This document shows positions 25,668 to 32,493 of a stretch of 64,000 nucleotides of DNA, piece after piece. This DNA is from Bacteroidales bacterium UBA4333. GTDB lineage: Bacteria; Bacteroidota; Bacteroidia; Bacteroidales; Paludibacteraceae. Both the position numbers and the translations under genes were made by a program. The notes under the pieces are model-generated. The model searched no databases and was not told the origin of the DNA. It saw only the letters and a list, made by a program, of their open reading frames with translations. Each line of letters starts with the position of its first letter. Position 1 is the stretch's first letter. The stretch is from contig DGTP01000008.1 in assembly GCA_002394335.1 (NCBI GenBank), positions 1 to 64,000 of the forward strand. Reading direction: 5' to 3'.

Positions 25668-27134
25668 ATGAGAAAGCTATTCGTTTTAATAACTATTACG
25701 TTGATATGTTTCCCTATAATGGGACAAAAGCAAGATTCAATTTGGAACGCATACGTATCCCATATGGATAGTAAATATGATGTGTATGTGCGGCAATTAG
25801 ACAAAGACTATGAAAGTTATCTTGACAAACTCAATGCCGAGTACGAAAATTATATGCGAAAATCGTGGGAAGAATATACTGCAATCATAGGCATTCCACG
25901 TCCTAAAGAGGATATGCCTCCCATTATCTTTGACAAAGAAAATCAAGAACATCGGTCTATAAAAGAAATTCCGGTTAAGATAACCCCTATTCCGACTCCT
26001 CAACCTCAGCCCAAACCGATAGCTCCTATAAAAGATGACAATACGCCCAATAATAAAATTGAAGTATTGTTCTTCAATACACCTATTACGGTACGCAAAC
26101 CAACTAATCTGTCATTTTCTATAAAAGAGTCTAGTAATAATAGTTTAGCAGATGCATGGGAGAGATTATCTAATGGCGATTTCAATAACCTCATTTATGA
26201 CTGTATTGAGGTTAGAGAAGCTTATTCTCTTTCTGATTGGGCTTACTTATCCTTCCTGCAATTATTATCGGAGAAATTATATGGGAATTCTAATGAAGCT
26301 GTTTTCTTACAGGCATACATTTACGCCCGGTCGGGTTATTCTATGCGTCTGGCATTAGGTCAAACAGGAAAACTATACATGTTAATAGAGAGCAATTATA
26401 AATTGTATGAAAGACTTTATTTTGAAATTGAAAATAGGGTGTTCTATCCGCTCAACTGCGAAGAACGACAACTATTTATATGCGATGCTCATTTTGAAGA
26501 GGAAAAGGCTTTAAATCTACAAATATTGCATGATCAAAAACTGAAATACGATGCATCAGAACAGAAAATTCTTATTTCTAATAAAGGAATAAAGTTGCAA
26601 TGTGCAGTAAATAAAAATGCAGTAGATTTCTACAATACATATCCCGTAGGTCACGTAGGAGAAGATTTTGGCACTCGTTGGGCGATATACGCTAATACCC
26701 CTATGGATCAGAATATAAGTGAAACGCTCTATCCGCAAATACGAAAATGCATAGCGGGGAAAAAAGAGGAAGAAGCCGCAAACATTATTTTAAATTGGAT
26801 GCAAACCGCCTTTGAATATCAATATGATGACAGTATATGGGGAGGTGACAGAGCCTTTTTCCCTGCTGAAACACTATATTATCCATATTGTGACTGTGAA
26901 GATAGAGCTATTCTGTTCTCACGTATCATACGTGATGTTCTTGATTTGGATGTCGTTCTCTTATATTTTCAGGGTCATCTCGCTACAGCAGTGAGATTTG
27001 ATACAGATGTTGAGGGTGATTTCCTAACTATAGATGGAAAGAAATATATTATTTGTGACCCAACTTGTATAGGTGCTCCTGTTGGAATGTCATGTACAGA
27101 AGACGAAGAAGCAAAAGCTATTACATTATATTGA
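25668..27134 (+). CDS. Exported transglutaminase-like protein
   Basis: 488 residues. After the signal peptide (MRKLFVLITITLICFPIMG) comes a tyrosine-rich helical part, with repeats of the type DSKYDVYVRQLDKDYESYL. A proline linker (TPIPTPQPQPKP) and a central domain follow. At the C terminus the transglutaminase-like core has YPYCDCEDRAILF (C408/C410), GHLATAV (H437) and YIICDPT (D464), a full Cys-His-Asp triad. Such domains crosslink, cut or modify proteins. It is the last gene of the operon, with 9 bases to the gene before it. Which reaction it runs cannot be told from sequence. Confidence 0.75.
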   Translation: MRKLFVLITITLICFPIMGQKQDSIWNAYVSHMDSKYDVYVRQLDKDYESYLDKLNAEYENYMRKSWEEYTAIIGIPRPKEDMPPIIFDKENQEHRSIKEIPVKITPIPTPQPQPKPIAPIKDDNTPNNKIEVLFFNTPITVRKPTNLSFSIKESSNNSLADAWERLSNGDFNNLIYDCIEVREAYSLSDWAYLSFLQLLSEKLYGNSNEAVFLQAYIYARSGYSMRLALGQTGKLYMLIESNYKLYERLYFEIENRVFYPLNCEERQLFICDAHFEEEKALNLQILHDQKLKYDASEQKILISNKGIKLQCAVNKNAVDFYNTYPVGHVGEDFGTRWAIYANTPMDQNISETLYPQIRKCIAGKKEEEAANIILNWMQTAFEYQYDDSIWGGDRAFFPAETLYYPYCDCEDRAILFSRIIRDVLDLDVVLLYFQGHLATAVRFDTDVEGDFLTIDGKKYIICDPTCIGAPVGMSCTEDEEAKAITLY

Positions 27135-27640
27135 GGAATAATTGGAGTTATAGCGCTCAAAATGTTTCACCCTATTAAATTTGCTAAAATACTAAAAACA
27201 CTTTTTTATTAGACCTCCTATGTGTAGTAATAGCACAAGGTACAGTAGAAATGGTCAAAGTATTATTTGACTGGATTAGGCGGTTTCTTTGTAAAAAATG
27301 AAATTCGTACTCTCTAAATCCGGCTCACAGCAAAGACTAATATGATCGTTACATTATTATGTAGGAATGTTGTCACCAACATTAAAAGTGTGCTATGCTC
27401 CTTTTATTCCCTTTTAGACAACTAAGTCAATATTATAACAATTTTAACACATCACAACTATAAAAACAAAAATTACTCCCCCGTGGAAGAAAGCCCTAAT
27501 CACACGTTAATTTTATATTTTGTGCCTCCAAAACACCGAATGAATTACCTCCAAAATGCCGAACATATTATTCCGCTTTTGGCTTTGAAACCATAAGCAT
27601 CAATCCATAACCGGCTTTTACGATTTTTAACCCCACGGAC
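27135..27640. other. Intergenic region after the caspase operon
   Basis: About 500 AT-rich bases without a convincing gene. It includes two 16-bp copies of CCTCCAAAA-N2-CCGAA at 27525-27540 and 27548-27563, possibly the end of an old insertion sequence, but no inverted partner is visible. Confidence 0.45.
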
Positions 27641-27662
27641 TTGTTTCGTGGGGATTTTTTTG
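27631..27662 (+). terminator. Terminator before the 27.7-kb region
   Basis: Stem CCCCACG (27631-27637) with CGTGGGG (27647-27653), followed by a run of T after one A. Confidence 0.75.
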
Positions 27663-27721
27663 TCTATAGGCAGACTGCTGCGGGCGCGGTGTCCGCGGTT
27701 TTTCCCATGCCTGTAGACAGT

Positions 27722-27976
27722 ATGTACACAGAATTAGACAGGCTCCTGTTAGAGGTTGCCAAAGACTACCTTCTTTCGCTCTCCGAAGAGCAGTTTCTTG
27801 CACTCACGTGCGATCTGACAAACCTTCATGACGAACTGATCCGAACGGTTCATCAGCAATCTATCCGACGCCAATTCCGGGCACCTTTCAGGGTGACTGC
27901 GGGCGTTTTTTTGTGCTCAAAAGACAATATCAAGTATTTTATTAACAAAAAGGGTAAAATTTTCCCCCGATGCTAA
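27722..27976 (+). CDS. Possible small protein of unknown function
   Basis: 84 codons from ATG 27722, with other starts upstream in frame. The first 45 residues look like a real helical protein (ELDRLLLEVAKDYLLSLSEE, then LTNLHDELIRTVHQQ). The end reads through a T-run and simple sequence and looks non-coding, so the gene may be broken. No promoter is seen. Doubtful. Confidence 0.3.
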   Translation: MYTELDRLLLEVAKDYLLSLSEEQFLALTCDLTNLHDELIRTVHQQSIRRQFRAPFRVTAGVFLCSKDNIKYFINKKGKIFPRC

Positions 27977-28000
27977 ATATAAAAGCAGTAATTTTGTCGT

Positions 28001-28117
28001 CGCTTACGTTAAGGCTCGTTACGATTCGCGGCTCGACCGCTCGATGGAAACTCGCCTTACGCTACGCTCTCCCCACCGGGTGCAGCAAGTGGCACGTTAG
28101 CGCCCGTCGGGGACCCC
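28001..28117 (+). repeat. Hairpin repeat element A, copy before virE
   Basis: A block with TTAAGGCTC, ACGATTCGCG and CGCCTTACGCTACGCTC ends in CTCTCCCC. A palindromic interior (CCGGG...CCCG) and GGGGACCCC (28109-28117) follow. The first 75 bases match the copy at 31344 and the flanks CTCTCCCC/GGGGACCCC recur at 5040 and 30675. A TAATTTTG box (27989-27996) lies just upstream, so the element would be part of the virE leader. Confidence 0.7.
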
Positions 28118-28154
28118 AATAGGTAAATGACTAAATCGTAAATGATTAAATGAT

Positions 28155-29381
28155 ATGGCGAACAGACAAGAAATCGTGTGCTCCTATATTCGGGAGAATT
28201 ATGTGGAATCCGACCGGTTGCGGCATGACGTGATCTCCAATAAAACGCAGATCAATGAAAGCCCTCAGCCGTCAGCCATCAGCCCTCAGCTTTGGCGGGA
28301 CATCACCACCGCGGATGTGAATGATATCGTGTGTGACTGTTCGGCTCAGAGCGGGCTGCAGATCACGGCGCGGGAGGTGCTGGCGGTGCTGCAGAGCCAC
28401 CGCATCCCCGACGTGCACCCGTTGCGCGAGTATGTGCTCTCCTGCCGTCCGTACACCACCGACCAGCCCGACTGGATAGCCTGGCTGGCGGAGCAGGTGA
28501 AGGTAGCCGGCGGCGAGGCGGAGCAGAAGCTGTGGGTGGACACCTTCCGCAAGTGGTTCGTGGCGATGGTGGCGGGGTGGCTGAGTGACGAGGCGGTCAA
28601 CCAGCAGGTGCTCGTGCTCATCGGCAGGCAGGGTATCTTCAAGACCACATGGCTGGAGCACCTTCTGCCGCCCGAACTGCGCGCCTACGGCTGCAAGATG
28701 GCGAATAGCCCCTCCCTCAACAAGGACGAGAGGCTACGCATCGCCGAGTACGGACTCATCGCGCTCGACGAGATAGACGCCATGAGTCCGCGCGAACTGA
28801 ACGTCATGAAATCCGTCATCACCGCCTCGGATGTATCGGAAAGGGCGGCGTACGGCTATACCAAGGAGCGCAGGCCGCGCCTCGCCTCGTTCTGCGCCTC
28901 CGGCAACAAGCAGGAGTTTCTGACCGACCTGACGGGTAACAGACGGTGGCTGCCGTTTCTGGCGGAGGCGATCCAGAACCCCTTCTACATCACCCTGCCG
29001 TACGAGCAGATCTACGCGGAGGCGAGATACCTGATTGACCACGGGTTCCAGTACTGGTTCGATCTGGAGGACATCGGGACAATCGAGGCGCATAACGATG
29101 ATTTCCGGGCGCAGGAGAACGAGGAGCAGCTGTTGGCGGTCTATTTCGACATCCCGGCGGAAGGCGCCGGCAGGTTCATGACCACCGCCGAGATCTCCGA
29201 CATCCTCGTCTGCCGCGGCTCCATCAAGAAGCCGATGCCCCTTAGCCGCTTGGGAATGGTGCTCCAGCAAGCCGGCTACCAAGGCAAGCGGGTAGGCAAG
29301 GCCGGAACGAGGGGATGGATCGTTAGGGAAAGGGGATTAGAAGAAGTAAATGCTAACCGCAATATCGAAGGCAAAGGCTGA
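28155..29381 (+). CDS. VirE/VapE-family P-loop ATPase
   Basis: 408 residues. The ATPase core has a Walker A-like GRQGIFKTTW (G157, K163), SLNKDERLRIAEYGLIALDEID (Walker B) and FCASGNKQEFLTDLTGNRRW. The C-terminal part has ISDILVCRGSIKKPMPLSRLG. This is the helicase-like half of virulence-associated E proteins found in phages, islands and Bacteroidota genomes. The primase half often seen in relatives is missing. Residues 35-45 (NESPQPSAISPQ) come from CAGCCGTCAGCC-type repeats at 28262-28290, the same motif as the inverted repeat at its stop codon. Role in replication of an element is likely. Confidence 0.85.
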   Translation: MANRQEIVCSYIRENYVESDRLRHDVISNKTQINESPQPSAISPQLWRDITTADVNDIVCDCSAQSGLQITAREVLAVLQSHRIPDVHPLREYVLSCRPYTTDQPDWIAWLAEQVKVAGGEAEQKLWVDTFRKWFVAMVAGWLSDEAVNQQVLVLIGRQGIFKTTWLEHLLPPELRAYGCKMANSPSLNKDERLRIAEYGLIALDEIDAMSPRELNVMKSVITASDVSERAAYGYTKERRPRLASFCASGNKQEFLTDLTGNRRWLPFLAEAIQNPFYITLPYEQIYAEARYLIDHGFQYWFDLEDIGTIEAHNDDFRAQENEEQLLAVYFDIPAEGAGRFMTTAEISDILVCRGSIKKPMPLSRLGMVLQQAGYQGKRVGKAGTRGWIVRERGLEEVNANRNIEGKG

Positions 29382-29475
29382 CGGCTGACAGGCTGACACC
29401 CTTTCTCCAAAATATACACACCCACGCGCGTGTGTGAGTATTAAAAATAGGGTGTCAGCCGTCAGCCCGTCAGCC
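29376..29475. repeat. Long inverted repeat overlapping the virE stop
   Basis: 27-bp arms (29376-29402 and 29449-29475) built from GGCTGAC units, complementary except for one shifted base and two mismatches. Inside is a second palindrome around CACGCGCGTG. The virE stop codon lies in the left arm. It could act as a strong transcript end, though no T run follows. Confidence 0.75.
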
Positions 29476-29510
29476 GGAAACAGGGCATGATATAGGCGGC
29501 TACGGCGGAA

Positions 29511-29695
29511 GCTCGCGCAAGAATGCGCGAGAACGGAACAATGGAAGGCTCGCGCAAGGATGCGCGAGAAATGGATGATGGAAGGCTCGCGCAAAGATGC
29601 GCGAGAAATGGATGATGAAAGGCTCGCGCAAAAATGCGCGAGAAATGGATGATGAAAGGCTCGCGCAAAAATGCGCGAGAAGGGAACAATGGAAG
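29511..29695 (+). repeat. Array of five 37-bp palindromic units
   Basis: Units begin at 29511, 29548, 29585, 29622 and 29659, exactly 37 bp apart. Each contains CTCGCGCA-N4-TGCGCGAG, an 8-bp perfect hairpin, then an AAxGGAxxATGGAAG-like spacer that is itself conserved. Two more units at 30836 and 30873 keep the same 37-bp spacing. Confidence 0.9.
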
Positions 29696-29835
29696 GGACA
29701 AAAAAAGCCGGCATAGAATGCTCGGGAATGGACATACGAAAGAGACATACGAAAGAGACGGTACGGAGATGTCCGTAATGCGAACGAGATGCGAACGGTT
29801 TAGACCGGGAAAAGTCGAAAGATAAAAGACAAAAT

Positions 29836-30042
29836 ATGAAAGTAGAATTTATTATCCCTATCGAGAGAATAAGGGGAAAACTAAGACAAGACGGATATTA
29901 CTTCCGGATGTACAGAGGTCAGCAGATTGCGCAGCGTTGTCCGACCAAATGGGAAGACACACCGGCAAGGAAAGCCGCCAGAGAGAAATTTACGGCACAA
30001 TACGCCGTGAAAAAGAAGCCCGTATCTGATGCGGGGGAATAA
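29836..30042 (+). CDS. Small paralogue 1 of the VirE-linked family
   Basis: 68 residues. It shares the layout of the three proteins below: a hydrophobic start (MKVEFIIPIERIRGKL), YYFRMYRG, then Arg-rich ARKAAREKFTAQYA. It is the shortest member and lacks the C-terminal LWK part. It has no signal peptide and is strongly basic, so a nucleic-acid partner is plausible. The family resembles the N-terminal pattern of DUF6266 proteins (a G-x-I-x-x-I-SGKVGN-type start, then R-x-RF), but that link is tentative. Confidence 0.55.
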   Translation: MKVEFIIPIERIRGKLRQDGYYFRMYRGQQIAQRCPTKWEDTPARKAAREKFTAQYAVKKKPVSDAGE

Positions 30043-30071
30043 ATAAAATTCAAAATTAAAAATTAAAAATT

Positions 30072-30359
30072 ATGGCAAAGATTACCATGATGTCCGGCAT
30101 CGCGTCCATATCGGGGCGCGTAGGGAACTGCTGCTTTAGGACAATGAAGGCAACAGGGAAGGTGTACATGCACCAAGTAAATGTACGAAGGACAAATGTA
30201 CGATGTACAAAGGAGCCGAGTGAGGCGATGAAGCGGCAGCGGGCGCGTTTTGCCGCCATCGCCAAGATGGTGAAGCAGATGATGGCAGAGGGGACGAAGA
30301 AAAGCAGAAAGCAACTGTGGAAAATAGCGATGAAAGCCTATGACGACGCAAATCAGTAA
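30072..30359 (+). CDS. Small paralogue 2, interrupted in frame by a dispersed repeat
   Basis: 95 residues. Start MAKITMMSGIASISGRVGN, then CFRTMKATGKVYMHQ. RQRARFAAIAKMVKQM follows, then a C-terminal SRKQLWKIAMKAYDD that matches paralogue 4 (YLWKVCGQEYD). Between the two halves lies NVRRTNVRCTK. Its DNA (30183-30213) matches an intergenic repeat at 35601-35631 in 30 of 31 bases. The repeat has therefore entered the gene without breaking the frame. The last 20 bases overlap the next gene. Confidence 0.7.
   Translation: MAKITMMSGIASISGRVGNCCFRTMKATGKVYMHQVNVRRTNVRCTKEPSEAMKRQRARFAAIAKMVKQMMAEGTKKSRKQLWKIAMKAYDDANQ
30183..30213 (+). repeat. Dispersed repeat B inside a coding sequence
   Basis: Begins GTACGAAGGACAAATGTACG. 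It differs by one base in 31 from the intergenic copy at 35601-35631. It is read in frame as VRRTNVRCTK within the small paralogue at 30072. Confidence 0.9.
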
Positions 30360-30579
30360 GCGTGCTATTGCGGAGCGTCTGGACGAGGTGTTAGGCGCGG
30401 AAGTGGGGCTGCAAGGGCTGAAGACGCTGCTCTACGGCTGGACACGGAAAGACCCGCAACTACGCACCAACATCAGCCACCGGACCTGGCTCTTCGGCTA
30501 CGAAGTGGCGGAACTGTCTGCCTATGCCGGCTATGACCTGCGCCCTCGGAACGACAATTCCGTTTACGAGGCGGAATAG
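30340..30579 (+). CDS. Small protein of unknown function
   Basis: 79 residues. It overlaps the previous gene by 20 bases, which implies coupled translation. The chain begins with a helix (SKRAIAERLDEVLGAEVGLQ) and ends with WLFGYEVAELSAYAGYDLRP. No known motif; some similarity in size and position to the small proteins (such as DUF4248) found beside VirE in Bacteroidota, but I cannot confirm it. Confidence 0.5.
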   Translation: MTTQISKRAIAERLDEVLGAEVGLQGLKTLLYGWTRKDPQLRTNISHRTWLFGYEVAELSAYAGYDLRPRNDNSVYEAE

Positions 30580-30610
30580 TTGCAGGAGTCGCAAAAAAGT
30601 CGTACCTTTG
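30580..30610 (+). promoter_or_regulatory. Promoter before the structured leader
   Basis: TTG (30580-30582), 20 bases, TACCTTTG (30603-30610). It begins within the 3' flank of the previous gene and would give a leader of about 310 bases before the start at 30928. Confidence 0.65.
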
Positions 30611-30927
30611 TCGTCGGAATTGGAGATCAATGACTGCGTTACTGCGTAACTTGTATAATTGTCTCAATTCCTCCTCTCCCCATCGGACGCACTAGCGCTA
30701 ACGTCCGCCGGGGACCCCCGGGGAATCTTTTCGGTTAGATAGGATAATGAACCAACGGAGCGTCTATCGCCTTATCCTCAGTTCCAATGGTTCAAAAAGG
30801 GATAAAACCGAAAAGCCACGCGTGTAAAAGAAACGGCTCGCGCAAAGATGCGCGAGAAGGGAACAATGAACGGCTCGCAAAAGGATGCGCGAGAACGGAA
30901 CAATGTTAAACCAAAACCTAAACCAAA
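30611..30927 (+). promoter_or_regulatory. Long structured leader of the 30.9-kb gene
   Basis: No gene. In order: element A hairpin (CTCTCCCC near 30675, CGGACG/CGTCCG arms, GGGGACCCC). Then a 10-bp stem CTTTTCGGTT (30727-30736) with AACCGAAAAG (30806-30815). Inside it are GGATAA/TTATCC (30742-30747, 30772-30777) and GAACC/GGTTC (30749-30753, 30789-30793), which cross and could form a pseudoknot. Two 37-bp palindromic units follow at 30836 and 30873. The last overlaps the ribosome site region. Confidence 0.55.
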
Positions 30928-31266
30928 ATGGCAGAAATCAAACCTATGGCATTGATCGAATCAATGCGCAAGAAGGTGTGCATGCACTCCGATGTGTATT
31001 TCCGCACGAACAAGCAGACCGGCAAGACCACAACCGGCAAGCTCTGCAACCCCTCCGACAAAGAACCCTCCGCCGCACAGACCGCAGCGAAAGCACGTTT
31101 CGCGAAGGTGGCTGCCGCAGTACGGGCAATCCTGACGGATCCCGAGCAGAAAGCCCGACTGAAAGCCGAGTACAAAGCCCAGACGAAGATCGGTTCGCTC
31201 TTCGGCTACGCGATGCACAAGCTGAATGATCAGTACGACGAGAACGGCGACAAAATCGGAGATTAA
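30928..31266 (+). CDS. Small paralogue 3 of the VirE-linked family
   Basis: 112 residues. Start MAEIKPMALIESMRKKVCMH, then VYFRTNKQTGKTTTGKL, EPSAAQTAAKARFAKVAAAV and a longer helical C terminus (LKAEYKAQTKIGSLFGYAMH). The order of hydrophobic start, FR-x-G-K, EPS and RF is the same as in paralogues 2 and 4. Basic, cytoplasmic, no catalytic motif. It has its own promoter 320 bases upstream, separated by a highly structured leader. Confidence 0.65.
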   Translation: MAEIKPMALIESMRKKVCMHSDVYFRTNKQTGKTTTGKLCNPSDKEPSAAQTAAKARFAKVAAAVRAILTDPEQKARLKAEYKAQTKIGSLFGYAMHKLNDQYDENGDKIGD

Positions 31267-31286
31267 AAAATTAAAAATTCAAAATC

Positions 31287-31610
31287 ATGACACGTAAAGA
31301 AATTCTGAAAATCATCATCTCGGTGCTGATCGCGGCGCTGACTAAGCTTAGGCTAAGGCTCAGAACGATTCGCGACGATGTCGCTCATATGATCTTTCGC
31401 CTTGCCCTACGCTTTCCCCAAAAATGTAAAATTTTCGGGGTCCCCATGGTAATCGCAATTACCATTATTGTAATAGCTGGGCTGGGACTGAGTTCGTGCA
31501 ATGTGACGCGGACGGTGACGACCCGAAGCGAGGCTTGGCAGAAAGGCGACACCAGCGTGGTTATCCAGAGCAAAACCATCGAGACCTACGATGCTTCGAA
31601 GAAACTCTGA
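31287..31610 (+). CDS. Smalltalk-like small lipoprotein split in frame by element A
   Basis: 107 residues. The N terminus (MTRKEILKIIISVLIAALT) and the later GLGLSSCNVTRTVTTRSE followed by KGDTSVVIQSKTIETYDASK together look like the small Bacteroidota lipoprotein family called smalltalk. Normally the first part runs straight into the SSC lipobox. Here about 35 residues are inserted (KLRLRLRTIRDDVAHMIFR and on), encoded by a copy of element A at 31344-31445. The reading frame stays open, but the signal peptide is cut in two, so export may be lost. It follows paralogue 3 by 20 bases. Confidence 0.65.
   Translation: MTRKEILKIIISVLIAALTKLRLRLRTIRDDVAHMIFRLALRFPQKCKIFGVPMVIAITIIVIAGLGLSSCNVTRTVTTRSEAWQKGDTSVVIQSKTIETYDASKKL
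31344..31445 (+). repeat. Hairpin repeat element A inside a coding sequence
   Basis: Shares the order CTAAGGCTC, ACGATTCGCG, CGCCTT, CTACGCT-TTCCCC and GGGGTCCCC with the copy at 28001-28117. Its interior (AAAAATGTAAAATTTTC) is almost that of the reversed copy at 5040-5072. Read in frame by the smalltalk-like gene. Confidence 0.75.
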
Positions 31611-31624
31611 TCTTTGATATATTT

Positions 31625-31857
31625 TTATTGGTCCAAAATTACCAAAAATTAAAGAAAAATTATTTTATCCACGAATTACACAGATTAAACAAATTAATTT
31701 TTGGAACATTTTTGATAATTTTTGACTGAAGAAAAAAAACATACAAAACAGATTATTGGTCCAAAATTACCAAAAATTAAAGAAAAATTATTTTATCCAC
31801 GAATTACACAGATTAAACAAATTAATTTTTGGAACATTTTTGATAATTTTTGACTGA
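31625..31857 (+). repeat. Two 105-bp direct repeats, no gene
   Basis: 31625-31729 and 31753-31857 are essentially identical, 128 bp apart, with a 23-bp spacer. Each begins TTATTGGTCCAAAATTACC and ends TTTTTGACTGA. The beginning is the reverse complement of a stretch at 4700-4716. The 345-base gap between genes holds nothing else apart from a TTAGTCGAC/GTCGAC-like palindrome near 31905. Confidence 0.85.
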
Positions 31858-31954
31858 TAGAAAAATCAGAGGACTTGCAAAATTGTTTTTTTTCTTAAAA
31901 AATTAGTCGACTTTCGACTATTCAACCAACCATTAACCCTAAACCCTAACTATT

Positions 31955-32332
31955 ATGGCAAAAGTAACCTATTCAGCCGGAATCGACCATGTATCCGGCG
32001 CACTGTCGAAACCGGGCAAGAGCGGCCAGCACTCTTGCACCAAGATGCTGTTGGCTACCCACCGTACGGCAGCCACCCAGAGCAATGCTTGTAACCGTCT
32101 CTATCTGCGTGAGAAGACCGTCCGCAGCACCGAACCGACCGCACGCGAGCTGGAGATCCGCGCACGCTTCACGGCTGTGCAGGCGATGGTGAAAGCACGC
32201 GCCAAAGACCTGTCGAAGATGGCAGCCGACCAGGAGGCGTTCAACGCACAGAAAGACACTGCCGGCGGCAAGCGCACGATGCGGGCGTATCTGTGGAAGG
32301 TCTGCGGACAGGAGTACGACGCGCAGGGATGA
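31955..32332 (+). CDS. Small paralogue 4 of the VirE-linked family
   Basis: 125 residues, the longest and best preserved member. Start MAKVTYSAGIDHVSGALSKP, then a polar stretch with CTKMLLATHRTAATQSN and LYLREKTVRSTEPTARE. RARFTAVQAMVKARAKDLSK follows, then TMRAYLWKVCGQEYDAQ at the end. Two stretches match paralogue 2 closely (EP-x5-RARF and LWK-x5-YD). It is basic and cytoplasmic, with no catalytic motif. It is followed directly by a block of repeat B. Confidence 0.65.
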   Translation: MAKVTYSAGIDHVSGALSKPGKSGQHSCTKMLLATHRTAATQSNACNRLYLREKTVRSTEPTARELEIRARFTAVQAMVKARAKDLSKMAADQEAFNAQKDTAGGKRTMRAYLWKVCGQEYDAQG

Positions 32333-32333
32333 C

Positions 32334-32488
32334 GAAAGTACGAAGGACGGATGTACGATGTACGAAGGATGGATTGATGTACGAAGGATGGATGTACGAT
32401 GTACGAAGGACCTTACTACGAACAATCGTACATTACCGCGAAGCGCCAAATCGTAAATAAATCGTACATCAATAAATCGTAAATAAAC
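32334..32488 (+). repeat. Repeat B block 1
   Basis: Tandem TACGAAGGAxGGATGTACGA units, then the fixed tail TTACTACGAACAATCGTACA, an ATTACCGCGAAGCG hairpin and TAAATAAATCGTACAT. GTACGA units upstream and TCGTAC units downstream are complementary, so the block can fold back on itself. Confidence 0.85.
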
Positions 32489-32493
32489 ACAGG

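Noticed and set aside
27525..27563. Repeated CCTCCAAAA-N2-CCGAA as an IS21-type end
   Set aside because: IS21 ends do carry such repeats, but no transposase, second end or target duplication is visible.
29511..29695. Regular 37-bp repeats resembling a CRISPR array
   Set aside because: There are no unique spacers. The parts between the hairpins are conserved variants of one another, and no cas genes are near.
29337..29825. Frames of 63-132 codons in the 37-bp array
   Set aside because: They only read the tandem repeat in different frames; no start signal or unique sequence.
30885..31229. A 114-codon frame overlapping the 30928 gene
   Set aside because: Wrong frame of the better-supported paralogue 3, whose blocks match three neighbours.
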